This document shows, in pieces, positions 9,559 through 21,332 of a stretch of 64,000 nucleotides of DNA. Positions within the stretch are counted from its first letter, which is position 1. Each line of letters opens with the position of its first letter. A program made the translations under genes and the position numbers. The DNA comes from Hexactinellida sp. DTS-2022. Lineage: Eukaryota; Porifera; Hexactinellida. The notes below the pieces were generated by a model. The model was not told where the DNA came from and ran no database searches. It saw nothing but the letters and a program-made list of their open reading frames with translations. The DNA lies in the NCBI GenBank assembly GCA_028753945.1, contig JAPNXP010000002.1:10230001-10294000 (forward strand). Reading direction: 5' to 3'.

Positions 9559-10146
9559 AATTATTTATCTAAACAAGGAACAAATTGAATAGGAAATAAA
9601 ATAAAATAAAATAAATAAATAAATAAATACCGAGATTTGAAGTAAAGAATCGAGTTTGAAGTATTTGTAGTTGATAAGTTTTGAATGAATATAATTTAGA
9701 GACTTGAGGTATATATATGAAATAAATCAACCTGTGTGGTCTTGTTTGTTTACAAAAATAGAAGTGCCTATTGAGGCTGAATAATATATGAAGTCAAACG
9801 AAATATAATGGATTCAAATACTTGAGTATAAAATTCACTAGATGTACCCAATAATTTAGTACACAATAAATTATAAAAAAATAAACTAACAAAAAAAAAT
9901 AAAAAAAAATTATAAAAAAAAATATAAATATTTTTTTTCCAAAAAATTTCTGAAATATTTTTTTGAGACTGGATGGTACCAAACTGCGCCAAACTTGGCG
10001 AATATTTGAAATTTTTCTTAGAAATTTCTGCTGAGTACTCTAGTGTATCCATGCCATCCAAAAATGGTATAAAAGCTAAATTGACAAAGTTTCAAATTCT
10101 TTCGCAAATTTTGAATATTTAACAGGATACCTGAACCTTAACTTGA

Positions 10147-10177
10147 GGTGCATAGCACCGATCTGTCGCAACGCGAC
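10147..10177. repeat. Two short hairpins with 3-nt loops
   Basis: GGTGC-ATA-GCACC (10147-10159) and GTCGC-AAC-GCGAC (10165-10177) are adjacent 13-base inverted repeats. They are followed by an imperfect GAGCGAAGTGTTC. They resemble in design the hairpin cluster at 23.8-24.1 kb. Confidence 0.6.
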
Positions 10178-10923
10178 CGAGAGCGAAGTGTTCGTAACAT
10201 ATTAAACCTTCACATTCTATGAGTTATCAGCAAGGAGTTTACAATTGAACATACATTGATCTTCAATTGTAATCAATTTTTCATCCTCTTGTTGCACAAC
10301 CTAACAAAACCAAGTTAGCATGTCAATTATCCTCACATCATGAATTGTTTTTATACAAATTTACCTTTGAATGCTTTGAATTTTCTAATACAGGTGACTT
10401 GCTGCTTTTTCTTGAGGAAAGAGTACTAGTTATGGAAATTTAGGGTGCTATATATAAAATTCTGTATAATTATTATTTCTTACAGTTTTTGATGCGTACG
10501 AAACCGTTAAGGGTAACTGCGGAATATGTGGCTTTAGATCAAGTAGAGCACAGTTGGGAAAATACACAAATTATTGCGAAAAATTGAAACAAATAGATTT
10601 GCTCCTTAGCATTATATTTTGTAACTACACATTCTCATACCTAAAATTCAAAAATTCTGAAAGTATTAATGATTCTATCTAGAGTTTTATGTATACAAAA
10701 TTCAAAGTCACATGTATGAGCTCAAATCATGATGAATCCACTTTTCACGTTTGCTAAAAATTACCTATCTCAAAAATAACTGTATAAGTTCTATTCAATC
10801 TACTATACTATAGTATAGTTTTCTTATGCAGAAATAGTTTTAGATATTGCACTTGATTCTTGGTGGCTTTGTGTTCGAACTTCAACATAGAAATGTCATT
10901 GTGCTAATTGAAGGTTTGTTTAA
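10178..10923. other. No gene seen
   Basis: AT-rich sequence without convincing coding frames. TTAA at 10920-10923 is the target of the next element. Confidence 0.35.
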
Positions 10924-11641
10924 GGAAAAATTACGGCAGATTCACCCAAAAAAACACATGAATTTAGTTTTGAAAGTGGGAGTTTGAATTTCACATATAT
11001 GATGAAAGACATTATAGCTATATCGAAACTGAAAAAAAAATCTAATTATCTTCTATAAATTCGAAATTATTTGGCTTGCAGTATTATGCTAATACAATAG
11101 TCCCATAGGGGGATTTTTTCAGACTCCACCTGATAAGTGTGTGGTTTGCAAGATCATAATTTGCTAAAGACCTGTACTGTGTGATCTATCAGATAGATCA
11201 TCGTTATGGGCGGTTGGTGGGCGGTTTAGAATTTTGATAAGATCTAAATAAAAAATATTGCGACCTTTTGAAACCAAAAAATGAATAAAAAGGTCATCTT
11301 TGCATGCGAAATTTGATAAAATGTTGATAAAAAAAATTCCAAGTCATAATTCAAAAATGTAAACCGTCTACCAACTCCTTACGCTTATAATCTTTGAATA
11401 TTGATTCTGATAACAAACATTGATGGCCGCATTGCCAAATTACCGCATAATATCACCACCACTTTTGGAAATCGCCCTATGGGAGATTTGTATTAGCCAA
11501 ATTTTGTAACCGACAAAAAATAAAAAGTATAATAGATAGGGACATTTTCTTTTTGGTTTATTGATTTGTATCGTATAGGTATTTATTTCTCACAATTACA
11601 GATTAATACAAGAACTTTCATTCACGTGGGGTATTTTAACC
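10924..11641. mobile_element. TTAA-flanked 718-bp non-autonomous element, copy 1
   Basis: Flanked by TTAA at 10920-10923 and 11642-11645. Other copies start GGTTAAATTACGGCAG and end GGGGTAATTTAACC; this one has decayed ends (GGAAAAATTACGGCAG and GGGGTATTTTAACC). Near-identical copies lie at 52375-53094 and 60365-61083. No open frame of note. Confidence 0.85.
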
Positions 11642-11645
11642 TTAA

Positions 11646-12389
11646 AATATGTCTAGGTTCTTCAGAGTTCCGACGCGATCAATATAACGAGAAATTAGAA
11701 TTAAATATCTGTCAGTAGAACTTTCAATTTTTAAAACCTTGGAGCCGCACAAATTTGCAAACCCTATTTTTCGCAACATTATTTTGACATTCGCAAATTT
11801 CGGATAAGATCCCAATTTATATTTCTTTACAGGGATAAATATTATATATACAGTGCCGGACAAAACCATTCAACCACCCAACATTTCACTTGAAAATAGT
11901 ACTATAGTCAACGTGTTGATATTGTTCAATCTAATAAGACTTTATGACAATTGCCATTTTGAAATCATATTCATATTCTACACATCCGAAATAAAATTTG
12001 CAGTTGCTTTCAAATATCTGGTAAAATCTGTAACTTGGTATCCGCCTGGAATATCCCAGTAACTTGATTTGATATCGAGGGAGATATCTGCTCGTTAATT
12101 GGGTCTACGAATGCCGATTAGCTAGACATATGTTTTCTTATATTCTATTTACTTAACAAGGAGATTTATTTATTAACTAATAGTTTAAAATAACTAAAAG
12201 CAAAGTAGTCACTGATCAGAATCTTTATTTCGTCTAAAAATAATACTCGCAATTGAGAAACAACAACGACAAGTACAAGTACAAGAACAACAACAACAAG
12301 ATAAATACTAATATGACTAAATGAACTAGTTTGACACTCATACTAATTGAGTATAAAGTAAGATGACACTTTGAAGCTTTGTGACTAAT
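11646..12389. other. No gene; possible Tc1-like terminus at 11853
   Basis: CAGTGCCGGACAAAACC at 11852 follows TATATA and looks like a Tc1-type TIR, but I found no matching inverted end. A purine-rich AACAACAAC-type run lies near 12260-12300. The rest is plain AT-rich DNA. Confidence 0.3.
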
Positions 12390-15300
12390 ATAGATGATCT
12401 ATATTACAAATAGTTCCTTTGAATGCCTACTGTTTCCCCTGTCTGTAAAACACGTTAAACTCCTCAAAATTATAGCTGTGGCCCTCTGGATAAAATTGCT
12501 GGAGCTTATCGATCCACTTCTGAACGATAGTATCACCCTGGCAGGCCACGAAATGCTATGTGGCTGGATACACGGCCAGGATTTGCCAGTAAAAATGTTT
12601 TGTTTCAGCAGACGAGATATCCTGTTGAAGTTTTCAGATCACTCAATTTACCACCAATGTGATTAGATTTGTCAACATAGATGTGTGCCGGGTTGTTGTG
12701 GACGCGGGGCTGCTTCCAGGTCAGTGGGTAGCAAATCTTTAAATAGATGCAGGGTATGACAGGGGTAGTGAACCGTGCGGAGATAAATTCGCGATTTTTT
12801 GCGCAGAGAAGACAGTGCTGCGGAGGGGCAATCACGGTGTAGGAGGCGGAGGGATAGGCCTGGGCCGCGTGGTAGGTGGGGCACCTCAGTATACATCTCG
12901 ATAACTGGACATTAAATTGTGCCGCGGAAAATCGACGTTGCGTCACGTTTATTCTTGGGAATCCCGGGGCTGCTGTTGGTGGTGGAGGAGGAGGAGGTGC
13001 TGCTGCTGGGCCACCCCGGGCACCCCTCGGTAATGGCTTGCGTAGGCTTTGAGGGACTCAGGGGGCGGCATAACCATGACGCCTTTCAGTTTGTATTGTC
13101 TTTTTAGCCGTTCGCGATGCCTGTGTGGCCCTGATAGGGGCCCACATCCATAGGTGTTATTGGTAGCCGTCTCTTTCGGGGTTGGGGCCCTATTCGGAAT
13201 GCTGGTTGCTCTGAAGCTAAGAGGAATGTTTCGGAAGAGGTCGGTGTTAGTCTAGTAGTCGTAGAGGAGGTCGCTCCGAGTAGCGGTAATTCAGACGCGC
13301 TGGGACAGGTGGATGATGAGGGCGACTAATTAGTTCTAGTTCCGCATTGGTCGGTGTCGGTGTCGGTATCGCTATCGGGTGGGCTATCTGAGTAGTCGTT
13401 CTTGTGCTTCCCCGCGTAGCACGGTAAGTGGTCTTATGTATCGGCACGAAGACGTGCCCGCGCACACGTTCCGGTACCGGCTGAAATTCTGGTTTGGTTA
13501 TGTTGGCGAGGCTTTTATATGTAGGTCTTTGAGTGCTATATTTGTATCGTAGGATGGGGACAGGTTTCTTTATTACCCATGGTTCTTTGTGGATTGGAAA
13601 ATAACAGATTTCGACAAGTGCTGGAATGATAGTACTTGCAGATTTACCTCGATCTAGGAGGGGCGCCAAATAGTTCTTTAAAAGGTGGGTGAGGGCATCA
13701 GCAGGATAAGTTGCAATCTTGGCCACTCTATGCGCTTTACCCATGTAAGCGTTCTCAATTAGATGCCTGGAAACCTGAAAAGAGGCTGCGTCGACTGGTA
13801 GAGAAGGACGGTGGGGTTGTACACGTGGCACCCAGCCTTTCCGTGCAGGAAGATATTCTGCATCCTGGGTACGATTATCCTCCGTGATGGTTACCGCATA
13901 GAGAGAGTGTAGTTGTGTGAGGTGGTCGGGGGTGAGAGGGAAATTGGCGGCCAAATCATCGAAGTAAATGATGAATTAGCCGCGGGGCGGTGGTTGGAAG
14001 GTTCGTAGGAGGTAACAAGTAACCAAACGGGCGAGTTCTGGGGCGAGAGAGAGGCCCATGGGAATGCCAACATTTCCCAAATGATAAACTTTTTGGCCGT
14101 TCGTGGCATAATTGAATTGCAAGAGGCCGCATAATAATTGTAAAGGAACTCTCTCGTCAGTGAAATAATAGACAAACGCGTCCAGACAGCGCGATGAAGT
14201 GTGGACGGATAGAATTGTACTAAATCCGCTGTATAGATCTGATTCGGGAGGTCATGCATATCCAGCCTGTCGATGGTTTCAAATATGTTTTGTGTGAGAT
14301 AGAATGCCTCCTTGAGAAGGGGGGTAATGTATCTACGTAGATAGTTGGAGCAGATTGCTGTTATGCTGTGGCTGTGGTTTACTATGGACCTAACCAGGGA
14401 GGTGAGTATCTGTAGGATGTCGTCACCTGCTGGGTGGGTGCGTGGGAAGAATAGGGTGTCGGTGTAGTACTAGTAGCAGTAGTCTTACTAGGGTCAGTGG
14501 AAGAGGTAGGCTCATGTGTGGCCGATGGTGTAATTAGTGTCGGCTGCGGCTGCTGGTGGGGAAATGGTGTGGTCTGCGCAAGCGGTGTCGGCTGGGGTAC
14601 CCAAAAGATGAATGGGGATTCTGTGGGTAGTAACATCTATTGGAAACTGTCCTTATGGGCTTTTATATTAAAATACAATTTTGGGCATCTATCATCACAG
14701 CCTGGTGGAATGATTACGGAGGAGGACTGCCGCATGAGCGCATGTTTTAATGTACTTAGATGTCCTAAGTACTGCTTGGGAGAGGCGGGTTGAGCAGAAT
14801 TTCTATGCAGATAATGCTCGTAGATGGTGCTCAGGAGGTGCGAGGGCAGAAGACATGCGCCGGGACCGTTATCTGCGGATAAGTATATTAAGTTCCCCTA
14901 GCGCAGACGTAAACGTAGTTCTGTCAGTAGGCGAGTGTGCTCACCCTGGATGGCTGCCTCGTTTGCGGGCAGAGCTATATGTTGGGTGGGCGTAACATCT
15001 GTGTGTGGTAGGTTTAATATGTGATGCCAGTCTGTTAGAAAGGGCGTCTTGGAGGGCTGTGCGGGGTCTACTCGAAATGATTGCCCGAAAGAAATAAGTG
15101 TTTGGAGGATACGTGCAGGATCCGTGAGCCATGGAGTTGAGTTGATTATGCGACGGGGACGAGAAGAAGGAGGAGGAGGAGGAGCACCTGGTGGAAGCAT
15201 AGGTGGTGGTGGTGGTGGGCGACGATTGGGTGGTAAACAAATTAGATAGACGGGTGGTAATTCGTTATACCACGTGAAGGGTAGTGAATCAGGTGGAGTA

Positions 15301-16735
15301 ATTTTTCTGGACATCGGATCTGCTGGGGTGTGCGTGGTGGACCACTTGAGCAGATAGTCGCTGCGGTGTCTTAAATTCCAATGCATTTCGGAACGTGCAG
15401 TAGGGGTGTCCGTATGTGTGCACATGTCGCAGCGGTGTGCTTCAAAGGTGTCCTGGCAGAGGGATAGACTTAGTCCCAGAAAGTGTGAAATGGAGTTGAG
15501 CCAGGAGTATCGCAGGCTATAAAATCGACGCGATCCTTTGGAGGAGGATGGGTAGGCTGAGGCTGGGCAGGAGGGATGATTGGGATGAGTGTGGTTTCAG
15601 CCGTGTCCAGTAGGTAACTATTGTGTCGTATCAGAGGACGGGTGATGATATTGGCCCCACAAGGAGGCTTGTTTGTGGAGCGGATGATTCGGGTAGGTGG
15701 TGCCCAGACAAGGGTGCACCAGTGGCAGTGGGCAGCTCCGGGCAAAGGGAGAGCAGTACGGAGGAGGGGGAGGAGGAGGAGGAGGAATAGTAGTTGTTTT
15801 AGCAGGAGAGGCATCGTGTTTGCTTCGGCCACAACTGTAGCAAACTTCATGCCTGAAGCAGGCCTCCTCGACAGCTATTGAGAGGCTGTGTAGATGAGTC
15901 TATATAGGCACGGAAAGTGGAAGCGGCTGTCCGGGGCAGGCTGACCCAGGGCGGTGTTCATACAAGCTGCTATGGGCATTATACGAGTGGCCAACTGGCT
16001 AAATGTCTCCCGGAGAGTATGGGGTAATGCTTTTTTATACGAGAGGATCGTCTGAAAACTAAGCTTGATATTTATTGTGAGAAGATGATTACGTTCAGTG
16101 GCCGAGAGGAGGGTTAGCGTGAGAGACATTTGATACAGGCGTATGCGGCGGGCTGCGGGTGGGGCTTAAGTTGGTGATTAATGGGGTGCCATCCGGGCCT
16201 GGAAAGACTCCTGCTCCATGTACTGCTGGTGGTGGTAGTGGTGATTCAAGTGAATGTCGAGGTTTTTTGTGGGACCGAAATTTTAAAGGGGTTGAGGTGG
16301 CCATCGGAAGCATCGGTAAAAAAAGATATCGGGGTCTGAAGGTTTAAACAAGGGGGACGAGTTGCAGCTAGAATAGGCAAAGGAATAGCTCCAGGAGGCG
16401 GAGGAGTAGCAGCAGGAGGGGCAGTAGGTAGAAGAGTCAGGCTGGCACTGTCTTCCTGAGACATAAGATGAGGTGAAGAGTCTTCAAAAAGAGATTCCTG
16501 GGTAGGCATTACAGAGAGTGTGCTTGCATCACAAATCGTCAGTTTAATAATTTTTCCTCAGTAAGATCCATCAGATTGTATGTCATGTTGAGCTGGTGTG
16601 GTGCTGGCGTAAGGTTGAGGGGTTGGGATCGAGATAGGATAGGGATATCGTCGAGAAGGGCGATAGCGTCGTTGAGTCGTCGGAATTAGAAGACGAATCC
16701 GAGTCGGATGAAGGGGTGGGAAACGGTGTCTCCAT
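12390..16735 (-). pseudogene. GC-rich broken retroelement gene with reverse transcriptase
   Basis: A block visibly richer in GC than its AT-rich surroundings, with coding-like segments in shifting minus-strand frames. It begins at an ATG near 16735 with a short acidic serine-rich head (METPFPTPSSDSDSSSNSDDS-like, residues 1-21). It continues through proline-rich stretches (including a PPPPPP run near 15210-15240), a possible metal-binding stretch with CHWC and, after a frameshift near 15480, CQDTFEAHRCDMC, then the reverse-transcriptase core listed separately. Coding-like sequence such as HFVACQGD and EEFNVFYRQGKQ continues to about 12400. Several frameshifts and stops make it non-functional as read. 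No LTRs, TIRs or endonuclease domain were identified, so the element's limits and class remain open. Confidence 0.6.
13247..14910 (-). pseudogene. Reverse transcriptase core, Penelope-like in style, with one frameshift and stops
   Basis: Copies RNA into DNA in retrotransposition. Reading 5' to 3' on the minus strand: SADNGPGACLLP near 14870; CPKLYFNIKAHKD near 14680 (compare P-K-h-Y-x-x-K-x-H-K in Penelope-like RTs); VRSIVNHSHSIT near 14385; motif A YTADLVQFYPS with the catalytic Asp at 14224-14226; motif B GIPMGLSLAPELARL near 14025-14070; motif C IIYFDDLAAN with YFDD at 13955-13966. Breaks are a stop after IKAHKDSFQ, a frameshift in the stretch 14400-14640, a frameshift just after FYPS (about 14205), and a TAA at 13976-13978 directly before motif C. 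The 235-residue frame 13247-13954 continues the thumb and an unrecognised C-terminal region. Order and wording of motifs favour a Penelope-like RT, but no GIY-YIG nuclease is visible, so other RT classes are possible. Confidence 0.68.
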
Positions 16736-16957
16736 AAAATCTAAGCGTGATAATGATTAGATGAGTGTGATGCTTTGACGCAACCATGTGAAAAAATTGT
16801 ATCCAGAACAAAGGAAATGTTTGAGAATGTATGGAAAACATCGAGGCAAATAAATGTACAAATGAATCAGTAAGTTAATAAATAAATATATGACAAAGTA
16901 TTTAAATTTTGAATTTCTTAGAGACAGAAAATATGGATAATGCCATGGTAGTAGAAG

Positions 16958-17100
<143 letters not shown>

Positions 17101-17908
17101 GTTGCACAGTTGTACTAGTTAGAATAGTTGTATTACTTGTCATAAGATAATAGTAAAAGGAGAGTATAAAAGGGTGATTCAGAAAAATGTACAAATTTTT
17201 GGCATACAAATGTGTAGGTATTTTTTGTATTGAATACTGTGTCAATTTGTTGTAATTAATTGTAAGCGAAATGGAATAAAAGTTGATAGACAAGACGTAG
17301 AAAATTGAATGAGTGAATGAATGAATGAAATATACTCATTTTAGGCCATAGAAAATAAATAAATTCTTGATCCAAAAATTTCCCCCGAGTGCGGTAATTT
17401 ATAATGTTAGCTTATGAACAAAATCGTATAGATATAAACTATAAATTTGTTTAAAGTATCCATTTGTCTAATTATTGTTTAAATTAAGAGATTTATTTCA
17501 GCACTACTTATCAATTTCAAAGTAAATTATATAGTAGAAATTAATTCTTTAGCATAGGATAATGGTATTTGCATATTTCTTTTTAAATAATGATAGAAAA
17601 ATAAAAATATCATCCCGTATGCCGATGCTATCTTCTAATAAACCCGGGTGATAAAAAATTAATTTATTTACATGGCCTTAGAATGGTATTAGATGAGGAC
17701 TTTACAATTATCAAACTATTTAAGTGAATGAAAGAATGAATAGAATGAACGCTAAAGGAGAGATGGTAGGATGCAACGCAAACTTTGGAAATGATCTACA
17801 TACGTGGTAGTTCATATGAATTGGTTTTTTGGTGTTCTGCTGGATCTCCTCATCCTTTTTAACAACCCTCCTCAGCGTATACATCCTCGTTCTCGTCGTT
17901 CTTCTCGT
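17101..17908. other. No gene seen
   Basis: AT-rich DNA with GAATGAATGAATG-type runs near 17310 and 17730. The last 30 bases are TCGTTCTCGTCG-like. No coding evidence. Confidence 0.35.
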
Positions 17909-18110
17909 TTAAGGTTCAGGTATACTCTAGAAATTTCTAAAATCTAGATAAAATCCCAATTATTGTCTTTTTCTATTTTATTGCATTTTTGGATTGTATT
18001 GATACCAATGTGTACTCTCACGAGATTTCTAAGAAAAATTCCTATTAATTTACCAGTTTGACACACTTTGGTCACCTCAATCTAGGATTAAAAGATTCAA
18101 AAGATTTTTT

Positions 18111-20057
18111 AAGGATCGACCCACACCTCAATCAACAATGTTATATTACTTATTCCTAATTATATCAGTGAAAGCCTACTCTATACTGCTTACAAATCCA
18201 CCGTCTAAATTGATTTCGAATAATATTCGCTCGAGTGATTGAGTATAGTTCCATATTACGTAATATTAAATTCATATACCTGACTGAAAATATATGAGGC
18301 ACTCTCACAAAGTAACCACACTAGTTCAAGTGTTGATTAAGCTTTATTTATTCAATACATATACTAGTGTAATACCTTCACCTTTAATATTCAGCAATTT
18401 CATGCTTACGAGAAAATTTGTAGTCAGTAAAGTGAAACCAAGGCAATGATTAATGATTATTTTGCATTTTTTTGATTCGAATTCTTATAACACTTCTTTT
18501 GAAGTATTTGAAGCCTTGTTTTTAGGTGAAGGTTGAGTAACAATACTATCTAAATAATGCATTTTTCTCAGATCATCAAAAACTCATTAGAATTTTTCTG
18601 GAGACGTGTACATGTTGGAGAGTCTTTGCGACTCGAAATAATTTCTTAAATTTGTACATTTGTATTACGATTCTTTATTTCCAGTTCCATATCTCCTAAA
18701 GTATTTAATATTTCTGGATTAAATTTCCAGGGAATATACACAACATATAGACCTCTCGAAATAAGCAATAATATACACTTAAGGATGCTTGCCGCCAAAA
18801 GTGTATTAGCCCTATGGGTAGTTTTACCATTATTTTGGATATTGAGCTGAAATTCTCCATTATTGCCTGTAATAGCCCAACTAAGCATATAATCATGACT
18901 TTTGAACTTTTTATGAGCAATTTTCAGAATTCCATCATATTACGTGGCGGATGGCTTCCTATCTCCGTAATACTAAATATTGTATAGGCGTAGAATATTA
19001 TCATAAAAACTGTCAGAGCTCAAGTTCTAAAATTTGCTGAGTATATACAGCACTACTATAGGAAGAAAATTGACCATTTTCAGACTGATCCATTCGCAAA
19101 TATTTATTTTGGATATAAATACCCAAAACATGCGGACATTAGTTCGAAAAGATCGATTTTTAGCCAATTTTTCTTGGACATGTCACGCAATATAAGTTCG
19201 TTTTGTTCAATCAAGGTCAAATATATAGTAACCGTTATATACTAACATGTGCCAAATTTTTGGCGACTTTTGATATGTATTTTATAAAAAACAATTGGTC
19301 AAAGGTCAGAAATCTCTGTTTTGAGTTATTAAGGGTCAAAGTTTTTCCGAATAAAACACTCTCTAACTAAGATATTACAAGGTGTTTCATCCCTGTATGG
19401 AAGGAGTATGTAAGCTTTTATTCGTACGATAAGCTTTACATGTATTCAGTCATTGTTCGTAACTAAATGACTTGATATATATCCATTTATGCAAGTCCAC
19501 TTTATTTTGGGACACCAGCTGGAAAAGGAATTTGATGTAATTGGCTGTGAGAATCGTTCGAAATTCAACAGAAAGTTCATTCAAGCAATATTTTGAACTA
19601 CTATGTATATGCACCATGTATATGTGTGGAATCTTTCAATTGAATTGCTGTATATCCCAGAATAAATAAAATGATAGTCACCATAGAGATTCGAATCCAT
19701 AACCTCAAATATACATTCTCCATATGCTTTCCACCGTGCCGTTGATACATATTAGTAATATATGAACGATATTAGTATCAAAATGCACATAAATAACCAT
19801 CAATGGTGATAAATGTGAGGAATGTTCACATAATCACCGATGTCATCAAAAATGACGTCACTAATAATGCACTTTTGAGCAAAAATATTCTAGATTTTTG
19901 AAAATTTGCACTTCCAACAGAATTCCGGGTTATTTTTGCATGTTATTTCACAATAATCGACACTTAAATTTTTGAAGTTAAATACCGGATAATTTGGCGG
20001 CAAGCATCCTTAATCAGTTTCCCAGAAACGCCCTGTTTGAGGTGTGGGTCGAGCCTT
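18111..20057. mobile_element. TIR element AAGGCTCGACCCACACC, copy A
   Basis: Left end AAGGATCGACCCACACC and right end GGTGTGGGTCGAGCCTT are inverted. A homologous copy lies at 55912-57226 and shares internal phrases such as AATATTCGCTCGAGTGATT. Copy A is interrupted by the TTAA element 18783-20009. No transposase is visible. Confidence 0.78.
18783..20009. mobile_element. 1,227-bp TTAA-flanked TIR element
   Basis: Ends GGATGCTTGCCGCCAAA and TTTGGCGGCAAGCATCC are 17-bp perfect inverted repeats flanked by TTAA (18779-18782, 20010-20013). Copy B of the host repeat at 57165-57185 reads straight through this point (GCAATAATATACATTTAATC), an empty site that proves the insertion. No coding frame. 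Confidence 0.9.
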
Positions 20058-20559
20058 AAATATCCTCTATCTCAAAACTAACATTTTCACATTTGTGTAA
20101 ATAAGAAAAGATTTCAGTTTTGAACGTAGAATCAAAATCTCAACGGTTTCGGATAGATCTCGTCTAGATACATCCTGTATCGTTTGCGATTTATTCATTT
20201 AGAAATAGTTACAGAGCTTTGCGGATTTTGGATAGAGAAATTTCGATTAAAAACTTGACATCACGTAATAATCAAGAAAATTAAAAAAATATCAAATTTG
20301 AACAATCCCAGACGATACAGGATAAACAAGATATAGATAAACGCATTAAATCAGCATTAATTATTGTAAGGTTCATCAATACTAAAAATCTCTTACACAA
20401 ATTGGTAAAATTTGAAAACCCAAAATTTTACTGTTACTTGTCATTGAAATATTATTGCATTTTTGCAAATAGAAGGAATATTCAAATCCGCTGTAAAGAT
20501 CTCTAGTAAATGGGGTAAATTGTTTTGTAGGAGTGCTCTAGAGTATACCTGAACCTTAA

Positions 20560-20819
20560 CTAGTCGTCTAATGATTAACATTGAGGATATATAATGTGTT
20601 CGGTCTCTCATATTGTCTTTACTCCTTAATATGTTTGGATTTCGAATGGTTCCTTCGTAAATTTCTTTTCTTGGGGTGGCTGCGCCTCCCAAACCCCCCT
20701 GCTTTTTCCGTTGTCTACAGCGGTCTTGTCAGCCAGGCAGTGGCAAGTAATGCTTCTCTATATTTCTTTTCTTGGGGTGGCTGCGCCCCCCCCCAAACCC
20801 CCCTGCTTTACCGTTGGCT
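20560..20819. repeat. Left part of hairpin-rich repeat, duplicated
   Basis: Two tandem copies of TTTCTTTTCTTGGGGTGG CTGCGCC... CAAACCCCCCTGCTTT (20661-20705 and 20763-20810) form a GGGG-CTGCG-CCCC type hairpin. The same text recurs at 24135-24185. This sequence was one unit with 23805-24240 before the hAT-type element inserted. Confidence 0.7.
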
Positions 20820-21332
20820 ATAGCAGTCAGTGGCGGCGCCACGGGGTGGACTGGGATGGACTTGTCCACCCCACCTTACCAATTGGTTAGATTTTCTACA
20901 TAGCCTAAATTTGATTTACCAAAATTGTTATGCTTAGGAATTCTGTGAAAATATTGCATCTCAAGATATATTATTTGTTTTTAACTATTTACACTTTTGT
21001 ATTTATTACACTATCGTTCAATTACCCTTTGTTTTCGCTTTTCTATATTAATTCGATCTATTTCCAACATAACATAATTATTTGTTGTCCCATTATCTAT
21101 TAATTGATGTTCTGAGTTTATAGGTAAAAATCCAAATTGTTTTTGAGGAATTATCTTTTGGGGCTACTGATTAAAAATGCTGTCGACACAACTGCAATTA
21201 AGGATTTTTTCGCCATGTCACCACACGTCAGGATGTTATGATACATTTGTCAAGTGGTAACGAGCTACAAGGAACAATTGGTAATTACTAATTGGAAGTT
21301 TGTTTCCATCTTAAACCATCTTGAATTTAATG

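Larger units (their letters stand above)
5205..10137 (-). mobile_element. Kolobok-like autonomous DNA transposon, 4.93 kb
   Basis: Bounded by GGTTCAGGTATTCT on the left and, in reverse complement, GGTTCAGGTATCCT on the right. Both ends are flanked by TTAA (5201-5204 and 10138-10141). TTAA duplication plus a Mutator/Kolobok-type DDE transposase with a CLSHVQKR motif points to the Kolobok superfamily, though piggyBac also uses TTAA. The element carries a 910-codon transposase and a small spliced membrane-protein gene, both on the minus strand. The 5' flank of the transposase (9559-10137) is AT-rich and has A-rich and AAATA runs. An internally deleted relative at 17913-20555 shares about 450 bp at one end and about 200 bp at the other, which confirms both boundaries. 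Confidence 0.88.
17913..20555. mobile_element. Internally deleted Kolobok-like element holding nested insertions
   Basis: Ends GGTTCAGGTATACTCTAGA (left) and TCTAGAGTATACCTGAACC (right), each flanked by TTAA (17909-17912, 20556-20559). The right 450 bp matches 5205-5680 in inverted orientation (shared phrases ATTTGCAAAAATGCAATAA and CAACGGTTT). The left 170 bp matches the right end of the autonomous element (shared ATTTCTAAGAAAAATT). The transposase is missing; the centre is occupied by the element 18111-20057. Confidence 0.85.

Noticed and set aside
6822-9592. Several plus-strand frames across the transposase
   Set aside because: Shadows of the long minus-strand transposase; they lack motifs and codon coherence.
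11853-12062. 69-codon frame beginning MPDKTIQPPN
   Set aside because: Starts in a Tc1-like terminus (CAGTGCCGGACAAAACC); no transposase motif and no matching second end.
15049-15881. Plus-strand arginine/glycine-rich frames at 15049-15249 and 15621-15881
   Set aside because: Opposite-strand shadows of the proline- and leucine-rich segments of the RT-bearing block.
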